Positions 48,859 through 59,398 of a stretch of 64,000 bases of DNA are shown in pieces. Each line of letters opens with the position of its first letter. Position 1 is the stretch's first letter. This DNA is from Rotaria socialis (taxonomy: Eukaryota > Rotifera > Eurotatoria > Philodinida > Philodinidae). The translations under genes were made by a program, and so were the position numbers. The notes beneath the pieces were generated by a model that did not search any database, was not told the origin of the DNA, and saw only the letters and a program-made list of their open reading frames with translations. The stretch lies in assembly GCA_905331475.1 (NCBI GenBank), contig CAJNYU010000435.1, positions 422 to 64,421 on the forward strand, in the 5' to 3' direction.

Positions 48859-51800
48859 AACTAAGTAAATAATCATGAGAAAAACACCGAAGTTCGCATG
48901 AATTTGTCGCAGACCAAATGTTAATATTTAATATAATCTTCTTTCGTAAATAAATATTCCAGATCACCTCATAATATAACTATTATAGAAGTCAATAACT
49001 CTATTTTCGGTATGGATTAAAATGAGCGAAAGAAATAATGTCGAAGGAAAAAATAGCGAAACATAAAATCCCAGGTGCATGAATCCAACAACGGATATTA
49101 TCGAATCCTATGGGATCCGACTCCTCGACAGAAACCGATAGGATTCCTGGGCACGGACCTATTGTCGGTCCCGACGGAAAAAATAATTTTCTTATTCACG
49201 ATCAAATAAGCATTTTGAGCCATCAGAGCGCAAGGATGATTCGATAGAGTTGGATTCCGTTAAAATTCAACATCGGATCTGATTGGATCCAATACCAAGG
49301 ATCCGACTGTAGATCCGTGTCCAGGAATCCTATAAGATTTCGTCGGTTTTATTGAAATACATATGATATTCGGTATATTCACTGTCTGGCCCTTGTCGGA
49401 ATGATTCTCCTGGGATGCCCGAAAAAATTATTTTAATATTTTTAGACTGCTAAGATGAAGATTTTTTATTTTCCGATAAAATTTTTAGTACACCAAAAAA
49501 GGAAATGAATGAAGTATAATTAGCTATAAAATTAATAAAAAGAAAATATTTCTTTATGTAAAAGTTTATTTCTTTCGTTTGACGATGATAAGTGAGAAGC
49601 CATCTAATAATTGATGAGCATCGATTTCAAAAAAGCTTTCAGCATATTCGTATATGTATATGCATGTTGTATCCATTTCTTTTGCAAATCCAGTATTTGT
49701 TTTATAATGTTTCACTTTTTACTCGATATACAAAACCGTTTAAAACTATCAGAGAATTTCCGTTATTAGCGATGGTAAAAGACACACTGCTACTATTAGA
49801 TGACTTCGAAAATTATACTAGATTAGCAACAAGTGACATTTAAAAAAATAAAATAAAATATGGCGTATCTTTATTTTATCAAAATATATATTTTTTTCTT
49901 TCTCCGTGCTTATTCCTTTAGCTAGATTCTACGATAATACTATTGACGAAAAGCGCCACGGATAAAAGTAATTTCATTTGTATGCATCGAGTGCAACTGC
50001 TAAGTAGATTTAGCGAGGCATGGTACTTGTGCTTTACTCATACAGAAAGCTTCTACTTTGTACTACTTGTTGAAATATAAAAAGAATTGTGTTCTGCTTG
50101 CTGGAAGTCTATTACTCTTGCTACGATATTTCCCCCTTGCGCTTGACGATGAAATGAAGAGAAAAAAGCGTTCGAACTTTTGACGATGTTATACGAGTAA
50201 ACCGATGATTTCGTTTGCTCTAAAGTTTGTAAATATTGCTGAAAACAAGATTAGGTTTCATAGAATAACGGTTTTGGATGTGGATATTGTGCGATGATAT
50301 AGCTATACTCAAATTCAATCCAGTATAAGAGCAAAGTGACTGCCGAAAAACGTAAGTAAAAGTACCGATATCAATTTTGAAAGCAGAAGTTAAATGATTT
50401 CGGTAGCTGTCTTTCTACTTGTCCTATCTTTACCATCCACGAACACAGTTTATGTTACTAAGAACGGAAAACTGTTTTTTTCTGAATATGCAATGCAGAA
50501 AATATTTGAATAAGATACATTGCCTTTTCATTTCAATCTATCTTACGGATGTGAGGGTGACGATGAAGTAACCACTACGTAGAGATTTCGATGAACGGTG
50601 GCAGTTAAATCTCCTCTTTGATTACATTTACAACCATATTCTAATCTGCATAGAGGGAATATTAAATTTTTCCTAATTGTAAATATTTGAAAATAGCACA
50701 TTCGTTAGTAGTGTTACTCATGAAACTGTCAGTGACTTTATGATGAAGTTTGAAACAGCAAGCATCAACGATCAAATAGCGAAAGGTTTTTCGCATTTAT
50801 AGAGAATAATTCAACCGTGGGCTCGATAAAATGACAAAAATTATGCTTTTTCACGATTTTTATAGAATGATTTCGGTCATAGTAGAACAGTATAACTTTT
50901 ATTTTAATGTTGCATGTACCATTATCGATTTCATTGTAATCATTAAGTGTATAAATAAAGAACGATATTAATAGTATTAAAATTTTCTGGACAAAACTAT
51001 TTGTTGTGAAGTTCTTGTTTATTTGATGTCTTAAATATTTCAAAATATTGTGGTACGTCCTACTTATGACAATATATTAACTTAAATCTAAATATTTAAC
51101 GCATTGATTATTTATTCGATGTATTAAAATCATGATTTGATGAATGGTTTAATAGCAAATAATGATTATTTATATACTTGCATAATTCTGATAGGTAAAA
51201 CTTGAATGACTGAAAATCTCGAAAATCTTTCAAAACAATTACAGTTGAAAGAAAACGTTTGTGAACACGAAAAGTTCGTTTCTATATGTTCGAGTGATGC
51301 AACGAAGTATAATAAAGATCTTGAAAACAAAAACACCTTCGATTAATCGTCAAAGAACGATGCTACGAATCAACACGGATAACAAAATGATTCATATGCA
51401 AGCGAAAATTCGATTGTATGCGTTAATATAATTTTCTATCTGATCCGTGAATATTCTTTACGACAATAAATAATATGTGCTAATATTAAACATATATATG
51501 CATAACTAATAGCATAGTAGTCAACATCATCTTCGAACGAGAAGCACATTAAGTGTCAGTACAAGGATTAAAACAATCCTCATAAAGTTCGACGCTGTAC
51601 ATACAGATATCTTAAATACAAATAATAAGATATATCTAGGTACATTCGCTTCAATATGTTGTTAAAATCATCGATTTATAATGATCGTCATGCGCCCTAG
51701 GAAGCAGATGAAATTCGAGACCAATGCATATAACATGCTATTGATTCTCTCTCTTTCATAGTTGCATGCACTGAAAGCATATTGCGATATGTTGCTGGTG

Positions 51801-52431
51801 TTTTTTTCTCTTTTTTTTATATATCAAACCATTTTTCGCCTCTCAATAGTAATAAAAAGTGACATATACAGCCAGCCGATGACAAGATGTTTGAAATTAT
51901 CGATTTAGTTTCTATTTAGGACGTATCAGAGAGCGATAGAGAATAGAAACAAAATCTTGCTCAAACAAACATTAACTAGTTTCGCTTAGTAAAGCATTTT
52001 AAAGAGAAAAAGAAAGACATCGAATCAAAACATTTCTCATGCTGCTGTCAATCAGCTCGAGGTACTATTTATGTTGTAGGCTTCTGTATTAGACGATTAC
52101 TCGATAAGTTACACTGTTTTTGTGCTGTGGTGAAAAAGCGAGGAGCGAGAAAGAAAAAAATCGATCTGAATCAAAGTTTTTCATAGTTTAATTTTTCGTT
52201 TTACTCAGATGAGAAAGACAAACAATAACAAAAGAAAAAAAAATGAGTAGAAACCTTGTGCTTGTAAATTCTTTTGTACAACGCTTGTCGTCGATTAAAA
52301 GAAGTAGCATCGAGCGTCGACATAAATTCTTAACAACTATAGAACTTCATCTTGTTCCATTCTTCAGAGTTTAAGTGTTGTTGATTTGTGCTCATTCACG
52401 CATTTTCGATATTGGCCTACAATCTGTCAGT
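48859..52431. other. 3.6-kb intergenic region
   Basis: It contains the HECT gene 3' UTR, a degenerate inverted-repeat element (49069-49415) and otherwise AT-rich sequence without a recognised gene. The open frames at 49592-49843 and 50765-51043 match no family. The last few hundred bases must hold the promoter and 5' UTR of PACSIN. Confidence 0.4.
49069..49415. mobile_element. Degenerate terminal-inverted-repeat element
   Basis: The left end TCCCAGGTGCATGAATCC pairs imperfectly with the right end, whose reverse complement reads TCCCAGGAGAATCATTCC. Inside, ATAGGATTCCTGGGCACGG and GGATCCGAC-type units recur in inverted order (for example ATCCGTGTCCAGGAATCC near 49313). It is richer in GC than its flanks, with no reading frame. 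It looks like an old non-autonomous element; the class is unknown. Confidence 0.5.
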
Positions 52432-53443
52432 AGTAAGTTTCATGTTTCTATTCTTTTTATACGAATTCTTTCAATGGATCCTATGTTTATTGTTTTATAT
52501 TCTAGTGGCCTGCATTCATTTACAATCGCAAACAACGCCTGAAAAGCATCTTCCCAATCCGTGGCACAATCGAGGTTTCTGTGAGCCGGATCAATATCAA
52601 GCAGCACTCCAACGTTGTCAAAGCGGCTATGAATCATGTGATTTATTCATTAAAATATTTGAAGAACGTGTAGCTATCGAACGCGATTATATCTCAGCCA
52701 TTCACAACTGGTCTCAATCATGTCAAAAACAAATACAAGAATCAAAAGAATTCGGAACCAATAAAATCGCATGGCTAGCTACACTTCAAACTGGTGAACA
52801 GGCTGTACGCACTCATACAGACATAGCTGAGCGTATTCAACATGATGCTATTGATCAAATGGTTGCATTCAAGAAACATAATTATGCAAAATCGATCATT
52901 CACGTAAAAAAGATTAAAGAATTCGAGAAAGAATTCGAAAGTATTCAAAAGCCATGGTTAAAATTGTTGTCTAAGGTCAAAGATGCCCAAGAGTCCTATC
53001 ACGAAAAAAAAAGAAAGCTAGATCGAGCCGAAAAGGCGAAAAAAATTATCGAATCGAATACGGGTGCAGCCGAAGAAGACAAGAAGGAGGCTCAACTGAG
53101 TGTTGACGTCCATACTAGAGAAGCGGCTGCAATTCGAAGTAAATACGAACAATTAGTCGATGAAATGAAACATTTACGACCGAACTATGAGAATAGTATG
53201 AAGGGTGTATTAGATCGTACGCATGCATTCGAAAGAGAACGTCTGAACAAATTCAAAGAATTATTTAACGCGTTTTACAATGCTATCAATATTCAAAATG
53301 ATCGTCACTTGGTTGAAATGTCTACTGCTTTTCAAAGCGCCTTTGCATCACACGATATTGAAGCAGATATTCAATGGTGGAACAAACACTATGGAAGTGA
53401 TACGAACACATCATGGCCAGAATTCGAGGAGCTAGTCAATTAG
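52432..53443 (+). CDS. PACSIN: PACSIN/syndapin-like F-BAR protein, start codon split by an intron
   Basis: PACSINs bend membranes in endocytosis through a dimeric F-BAR domain. The coding exon 52506-53443 opens with TGGCC directly after an acceptor (TTCTAG). The preceding exon ends with A at 52432, directly before GTAAGT. Joining them makes ATG GCC TGC in the frame of the protein, so the start codon is A|TG across a 73-bp intron, and the CDS is 939 nt (312 residues). F-BAR motifs include RCQSGYESCDLFIKIFEERV, IERDYISAIHNW, IQKPWLKLLSKVK, RLNKFKELFNAF and the PACSIN-typical end DIQWWNKHYG and WPEFEELVN. The protein stops right after the F-BAR; the linker with NPF motifs and the SH3 domain of animal PACSINs are absent. 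No other in-frame ATG precedes the domain, which supports the split start. An alternative is a missed upstream exon. Confidence 0.88.
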
Positions 53444-53692
53444 ACTATATAAATACGTCGAATTTTGATTCTTTTTTTGTATTTTTTATTTAAAAACTTG
53501 AATAAACTCCTTGCAGGGTCTGGTTCTACCAAAAACGTGATATTGTTTCTATCTGCCATCTTTGACACGTTTACATGAGTATTGATTTGCTTGTCATATT
53601 TTGTATTCAGCTCAGTTTCTAAAAGAAATGATGATTATTCATTCGATATTTGTTTCACATTACAAAGTAGTTGCTATCCCAATTTAGGCACA
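53444..53692. other. PACSIN 3' flank
   Basis: It contains an AATAAA-like signal (AATAAACTCC near 53502) soon after the stop codon. No other feature was seen. Confidence 0.4.
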
Positions 53693-54528
53693 GATGTCAT
53701 AATACCGTTACACTGGGTATCGTGATTTCGAAATCATAATACCCATCGAATTCTTTTTGGGGTATTACCCCTAGGGTATCCACTTTTACATAACTATATG
53801 TTTTAAATTGAGGAATTCGGAGCAGCTGCATAATTCCACATCGAATATAAACGAGATTTTCGAAGAATCCATTGATGACCATGGGCCTACTACAAGCATA
53901 CCTAATGTGATGGGTCTCGCAGAACTCAAGTCGTACTGTCAGCAACGTCAGACAAGATTCTCGGAAGTCGAGGAATAATCTTAGCAATCTGATCCATGGT
54001 TTCAGTAATTTCGCGTATTCTTTCAGAAGCCTCAGACATTCGTGTAGTAACGTCCGGTTTCCTTCTAGCAGTGGCAGGCTTCCGTCTACGAATGTTACGC
54101 ATTGTGAGAAATTCATGGTATGCTCCTAGGAATCATAATTTATGCTGTGCATTTCAGCCCCAGTAATATGCATGTCTAAATTCAAATTATATAAAATACA
54201 ATTCAGATAAAATTATATCATTTCCTTTTTCCTGTAGTGATATCTGTACCTTAAGCTTTTCCGAAGTGTTATTAGTCAGTACATCCATCTATTATATTCA
54301 AATTCGAATTGAGCATCTTATGCGAATTTGAGTTGTTTTGGTGTATTTCTTCTAGGATATCGAAGTTGTTACACTTTAGGGTAATATCTCAAAACAATTC
54401 AAAGCCCTCAACTTAAAATATATAGTTATATAAAAGTGGATAACCTGGGGGTGTAATAGACCGAATGTTTATAAAGTATGTTTAGCTGGAGAAAAAGTCG
54501 TTACCGGGTGTAACGGGATTATGACATC
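53693..54528. mobile_element. ~836-bp terminal-inverted-repeat element
   Basis: The left end GATGTCATAATACCGTTACAC matches the reverse complement of the right end, GATGTCATAATCCCGTTACAC. Matching continues in an inner block: GTATCCACTTTTACATAAC on the left against GTTATCCACTTTTATATAAC on the right, then TATATNTTTTAAATTGAGG. The arms are about 130 bp, partly diverged. A 139-codon minus-strand frame inside (53697-54116) overlaps the left arm and has no transposase motif, so the element appears non-autonomous. No clear target duplication was found. It ends about 235 bp upstream of the GH92 gene. Confidence 0.7.
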
Positions 54529-54762
54529 GTTCAATTAAGGTGCCTACGCATCAAGTGTGAATGAAACGCAGTAATGTGTAAGTTTCTATAACTCTCATAC
54601 ATTGAATCATAAGTACCAAGCCAGATATATCTCTCAGTAGTTAGATTCCTATCTTTTCATTGAGAACAAAAAGTAAGCTGCAGCTGCTTTGAAACACAAG
54701 GTAGCTCGTCGGCTGACTATTTCTCATGATTCCATATTAGATTTAAAGAGGAACTAATAGAT

Positions 54763-57174
54763 ATGAAAGCTTACACTAATATGATCAAGCTTTGGGGTGT
54801 TTTATTACTTTTCATATCAAGAGTCACTGCCGGAAAATTTCCACCCCTCGACTTACATATAGGTACGGGTGGTGAATTTTTAGGTGCAGCAAATCTACCA
54901 CTGGGCGCACAGACTCTCTATGGTACAGTTCGTCTCGGTCCCGGTACGAGTAATTCAGAAGACACCCCAGCAGTGATCAATCGTTACGCCGGCTATCATT
55001 ATTATGATAATTACATAAATATGTTTTCACATACACATGTCCTTGGCGCTGGTATTGTAGGTTATGGTAATGTTGGTATCTTTCCAGTTCAAGTCAATAA
55101 TGATAATGATTTACAACATGTCATAGCAAATAAACATGGCTATTGCAGTACATTTGAACATAAGAGCGAGATAGTCGAACCCGGTTATTATCAAGTCTAT
55201 CTTGACACACATAAAACCAAGGTCGAGCTAACAGCAACAGAACAAGTCGGTATTCATCGATATTCATTTGATGATTTTAATGAAAAACATCGTGTCGTAT
55301 TGATTGACAGTAGTTATGCACTACCACCCTATGGTTGTCAACAGAGTCATGTCAATATTAATTCAACAAGAAATGACATTACTGGATCCATTTTCTTTAA
55401 AGGATTTCTTTCCAGATCGTTTGGTGGAGTGACCACATATTTTGTAATTATATTTACGAATTGGACAGATTTCGGTGTTTGGACAGAAGGTCGTCTATTA
55501 CAGGGTGAAACAACAGCTGATGGATGTTCATCAGGTGCCTATGTTAAACTACCTGCCAATCAACAACAAGTCACAATTTATGTTGGTATTAGTTTTGTAT
55601 CAATTGAACAAGCACGTGACAACTTAGAGATACAGACAAAACTAGAATCATTTGATTCAATTCGTGATTGGATATAACAGAAATGGCTCGATGAAATGTC
55701 CCGATTCGAAGTATGTTTTAATGATTATAATAAAATAAAGTTTTCGAATTAGAAGAAATACATTGCCGATCAACAATGGCTAACGTAGTAGTATATAAAA
55801 TAGTATTTTCTTTTTCACTAGGTACAGGCTGATTGGAATATTGAATCTGAAATTAAATTTAATGCAGCACTTGCTCATTCAATGTCAAGTCCGACCATTT
55901 GGGACGAATCAAATGGTGTTTATCTAGGATGATTTGACGGTAAAATTCATACAAAACCCGATTATATGGATCATATCTTCACAGATTTATCTATATGGGA
56001 TATCTTCCGAACTCAAGTACCTTTTCTTATATTACACGATGCAAAACGTGCCAATGATATTGCCCATTCTATTATGCTTATAGTTGAACAAGGTGGTTAT
56101 TTACCTAAATGGCCTCTTGCTAATGGACATACGAATTGTATGATTGGTTCTCATGCTGATATTATACTGAGTGATTTAATTATGAAACGTGAACATGATT
56201 CTCATCTTAATATGACTCAAGTGCTCGAAGCATTACGAATCGTAGCTAATACCGAGCAAATACATGATAGTCGATTTGATCCACCTACATACATCAAATA
56301 TGGATATGTACCTTTTGATATGGATGAATATTCGGCATCACTTACGTTGAGTTACGCTTACGGTGACTGGGCTACCGGTAATGTTATGTATGCTGCGGGT
56401 CTCATAGACGAAGTACAAGAATATTATAGTCGATCTCAATGGTTTGAACATATATTTGATAATAATACAAAATTCTTCTGCCCAAGAAACAGTACTGGTG
56501 ACATTCTTTGCCCAGCAACCGAAATTGAACATTTGATTCCTTTCGATTATCGTTATACAGAAGGTGATGCATGGCACTATCGTTTCTTTGTACCACATAA
56601 TACATCACGTTTGGTCGATCTATTTGGTGGTGCAAAATATTTTACTGAAGAACTTGATACATTTTTTGTTCGTAGTCGAGACTGGCCGACAATAACAATA
56701 CCCAATCCATATTATTGGGCAGGAAATGAACATAATTTATTTTCTGTTTGGCAATTTCACTATGCAAATCGATCGGATCTCACTCAGCTACATGCACGTT
56801 GGCTGCTCGATAATGTTTACACAGTGAAACGTGATGGGATACCGGGCAATGATGATTATGGTACAATGTCAACATGGTACATTTTTACTAGTTTAGGTTT
56901 CTATCCATTATCTGGCTCATCGACATATCTAATCGGTAGTCCTGCATTTGATCGTATTACAATTCGCCGCAATAACGGTCAATGCATACTTACAATAATC
57001 GTTCACGATAACGCACAGAAAAATACATATGTTGAACGTGTTCTACTCAATGGTGAAATCCTATCAACATATCCATTTATAGATCATATCAATCAGCTTC
57101 GATGTTCTACTGATTCATCAGCTGTACAAGTAGATTTTTTCATGTCATCTACACCAACATTCAATTATCATTGA
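54763..57174 (+). pseudogene. Glycoside hydrolase family 92 (exo-alpha-mannosidase), two in-frame stops
   Basis: GH92 enzymes are calcium-dependent exo-acting alpha-mannosidases that trim mannose glycans. Two exons, 54763-55710 and 55822-57174, would give about 766 codons, the usual family length. A signal peptide (WGVLLLFISRVTAG) starts the product. The N-terminal domain shows IGTGGEFLGAANLPLGAQ and FSHTHVLGAGI. The catalytic domain shows YLPKWPLANGHTNCMIG, EGDAWHYRFFVPHN (Glu of the general acid region) and GIPGNDDYGTMSTWYIF (Asp pair). Two in-frame stops interrupt it: TAA at 55675-55677 (after IRDWI, followed by QKWLDEM in frame) and TGA at 55930-55932 (YLG, then FDGKIH). The rest is very well conserved, so loss is recent, or the stops are allele-specific or sequencing errors. 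GH92 is mainly bacterial and fungal, so this is probably an acquired gene that gained one intron. Confidence 0.85.
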
Positions 57175-57747
57175 ACTCAGTTACAAGTAAACATGAACTT
57201 TTGATTGCACTTTTTTAAATTACAAAAAAATTCTTTCAAGAAAAATGATCATCGCGAGCACAATCAGTTTTTATATCAGCATGTTCACTTATTTTCTATC
57301 TTAGCATCGATAGCAATTAGTTCTATATAGATATTTGATGGCAATAAAATAAATTTGAGTAAGAAACCAGCAATAAGAGAAACGATGTCCTCTTTGAAAG
57401 CTTCGCGCATTTCTCAAACGATACAGATCAATATACTTGAGTGCACCAAGGTCAAAGAAATAATAATTTTCGAATTTAACTTGTTATTTGATACGGTGAT
57501 GCTAAAAGTGTTCTTAAATTGAGCTAACAGTGAGAGAAAAACATATCATGACATAAAAATCTTTATTGTATTTCATTTCTGTAGGTTCAATCAAATAAAA
57601 GACGAAGTTCTAACGCCATCTGGAGTAGTGTCTCTTATAGTGTCTATACTGGCTGTAATAATGATCAATCACGGTTGGTGTCAAGTTTTGATGATGATGA
57701 TGATGATTATTATTATTATTATTACTGCCTTAAGTTGCTATTCTATC
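57175..57747. other. Spacer between GH92 and GPATCH11
   Basis: AT-rich sequence with an AATAAAATAAA polyadenylation-type signal near 57345. An acceptor-like CTTATAG before 57640 and GAT/ATT trinucleotide runs at 57689-57725 lie just upstream of the GPATCH11 start. No gene was seen. Confidence 0.4.
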
Positions 57748-58518
57748 ATGTCTAAAAGGTCCCATGATAATGATAATGATGATGAAGATGACTACATGTC
57801 TGATAAAATCTTAGCCGCTGCTGCTCAAGCATCTGGTCCTCAATTATTAAATCCTCGCCGTCGTGTACCACCTCCACCGCAACCACCAACAATTCCTAAA
57901 GAAAAAACTCGCCATTTAATTGAAGTAGAACAACGTGAACAAGGCTTATCAACGGCAATCACAAGTGATAATAAAGGTTTTCAGTTATTGAAAAAAATGG
58001 GTTATAAGGAAGGTTCGAAATTAGGTGCAAACCAAGTAAATGGTTTAAGTGAACCAATAAAAATAAATATTCATCCGTCTCGATCGGGCCTTGGCGAAGT
58101 AAATGAAAAGAAAGAAAAAAGTCGTATGAAAGAAGAAATTAAAAACAAATTTAATCAACAAATTCAATCCACCTATCAAGATAATTTAAAGCAAAGATAT
58201 TACTTTAAACGCGTTCGTATTGATATTGCGAAATGTCAATCTGTATGCGAAAGACTTGATAAAGAGAAATTAAGTCTCGAAGAAAATATTCTATGGAAAA
58301 ATGCTAACAAAGAAAAGAAAGAAGATGACGACGACGACGAAGAAGAAAAAGAACAAGACGAAGATGATGATGTTGTATCTAAAATGGAAACTCAATTGAA
58401 AAAATTGACTAATTATTTAAGAGAAAAACATTTATATTGCGTTTGGTGTGGAGAAACATTTGAAACTTTAGACGAATTAGAAAGCACATGTCCAGGAAAT
58501 GAACGAGATCTGCATTGA
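57748..58518 (+). CDS. GPATCH11: G-patch domain protein 11 (GPATCH11/CCDC75)
   Basis: A single-exon 256-residue protein from the ATG at 57748 (MSKRSHDND). Order: an acidic start with DDEDDYMSDKIL (the animal homologue has EEDYMSD), a Pro-rich stretch, and a G-patch at about 75-115 (NKGFQLLKKMGYKEGSKLG, then GLSEPIKINIHPSRSGLG). Next come a charged coiled-coil with RMKEEIKNKF, an acidic run of Asp/Glu near 190-210, and the C-terminal DUF4187 zinc-knuckle-like motif NYLREKHLYCVWCGETFETL followed by STCPG. G-patch proteins usually activate DEAH helicases; GPATCH11 is a nuclear protein linked to splicing and centrosome/kinetochore function in vertebrates. The upstream in-frame codons are GAT/ATT repeats and are not included. 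It appears intact. Confidence 0.93.
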   Translation: MSKRSHDNDNDDEDDYMSDKILAAAAQASGPQLLNPRRRVPPPPQPPTIPKEKTRHLIEVEQREQGLSTAITSDNKGFQLLKKMGYKEGSKLGANQVNGLSEPIKINIHPSRSGLGEVNEKKEKSRMKEEIKNKFNQQIQSTYQDNLKQRYYFKRVRIDIAKCQSVCERLDKEKLSLEENILWKNANKEKKEDDDDDEEEKEQDEDDDVVSKMETQLKKLTNYLREKHLYCVWCGETFETLDELESTCPGNERDLH

Positions 58519-59398
58519 ATTCTATTTTTTGTTTTCAAACAGTTAAGATGTGATCGGATAGATGGCAGTCAGCTTTTCATACTAAAACGTGTGATTAAAT
58601 CTATTCTATGTATTTTGTTTTTGTTATATAATTAAATAAAATCAAGATTTATTCAATTCGTGCAATCATAGCATTCAACATAACCCAATTTCGTTCGCGA
58701 TAGATACCGCTACACTGAGTTCCATACAAATATGGATAGAGAAGTAAAAAGAAAATTAGGTTTAACTCGAATGTAGTAATAAAATGTTACAGGCAAATCA
58801 GAAATCTAAATTAACTTCACCTACAAAAGAATAATAAACAATATATTCAATGAATAGATGAAATTGATCAACAGGAATAATTTTAATTTTTAAAGATATT
58901 GTCTAAAATCGTTGAATAAAACATTTGACAGAGTGCAGATAATACGATGCTACAATGTTTACGTAACATACGATTAAAATATGACATTTTTTTATGACTA
59001 CAAGAAATAAATAATCGAATACAAATATATGTGAGATAGAACGCTAGCTGTTTCTCATACGTATTTCTCACTGATCATGTCTGACATCTAGATTATATTT
59101 GCCTGATTTATAGAAAAACATTCCATGGGTAGTAGTCATTGCTTATTCCGTTCTACGGTTCTGTTTTTCAAGGCTCGATAGAAATCACACGGTGATTATT
59201 CCCTGAAATGACGACTGTTAATATAGAATTATAACCTATTACATTTTGTCTGTGTTATTTGTAGATTATTATTGTTAAAACTGCAAAATAAAATGTACAT
59301 GGTTTTCAGTAATTTTCTTTTTATCAATAGCTCCATGAAAGCAATAAAATTTATTTTGTTTTAACCGGTTATATTCAAATCTCTATTGGAAAAAGCAA
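58519..59398. other. Spacer between GPATCH11 and GPCPD1
   Basis: It contains AATAAAATC just after GPATCH11 (near 58634) as a likely polyadenylation signal, and AT-rich sequence that must hold the GPCPD1 promoter. No gene or repeat was recognised. Confidence 0.4.

Noticed and set aside
52441-52505. Hydrophobic N-terminus upstream of PACSIN in the unspliced frame
   Set aside because: It lies between a strong GTAAGT donor and a TTCTAG acceptor; it is intron sequence, not a membrane anchor.
53697-54116. 139-codon minus-strand open frame
   Set aside because: It overlaps the terminal inverted repeat of the 53693-54528 element and shows no transposase or other motif; probably a by-product of the repeat.
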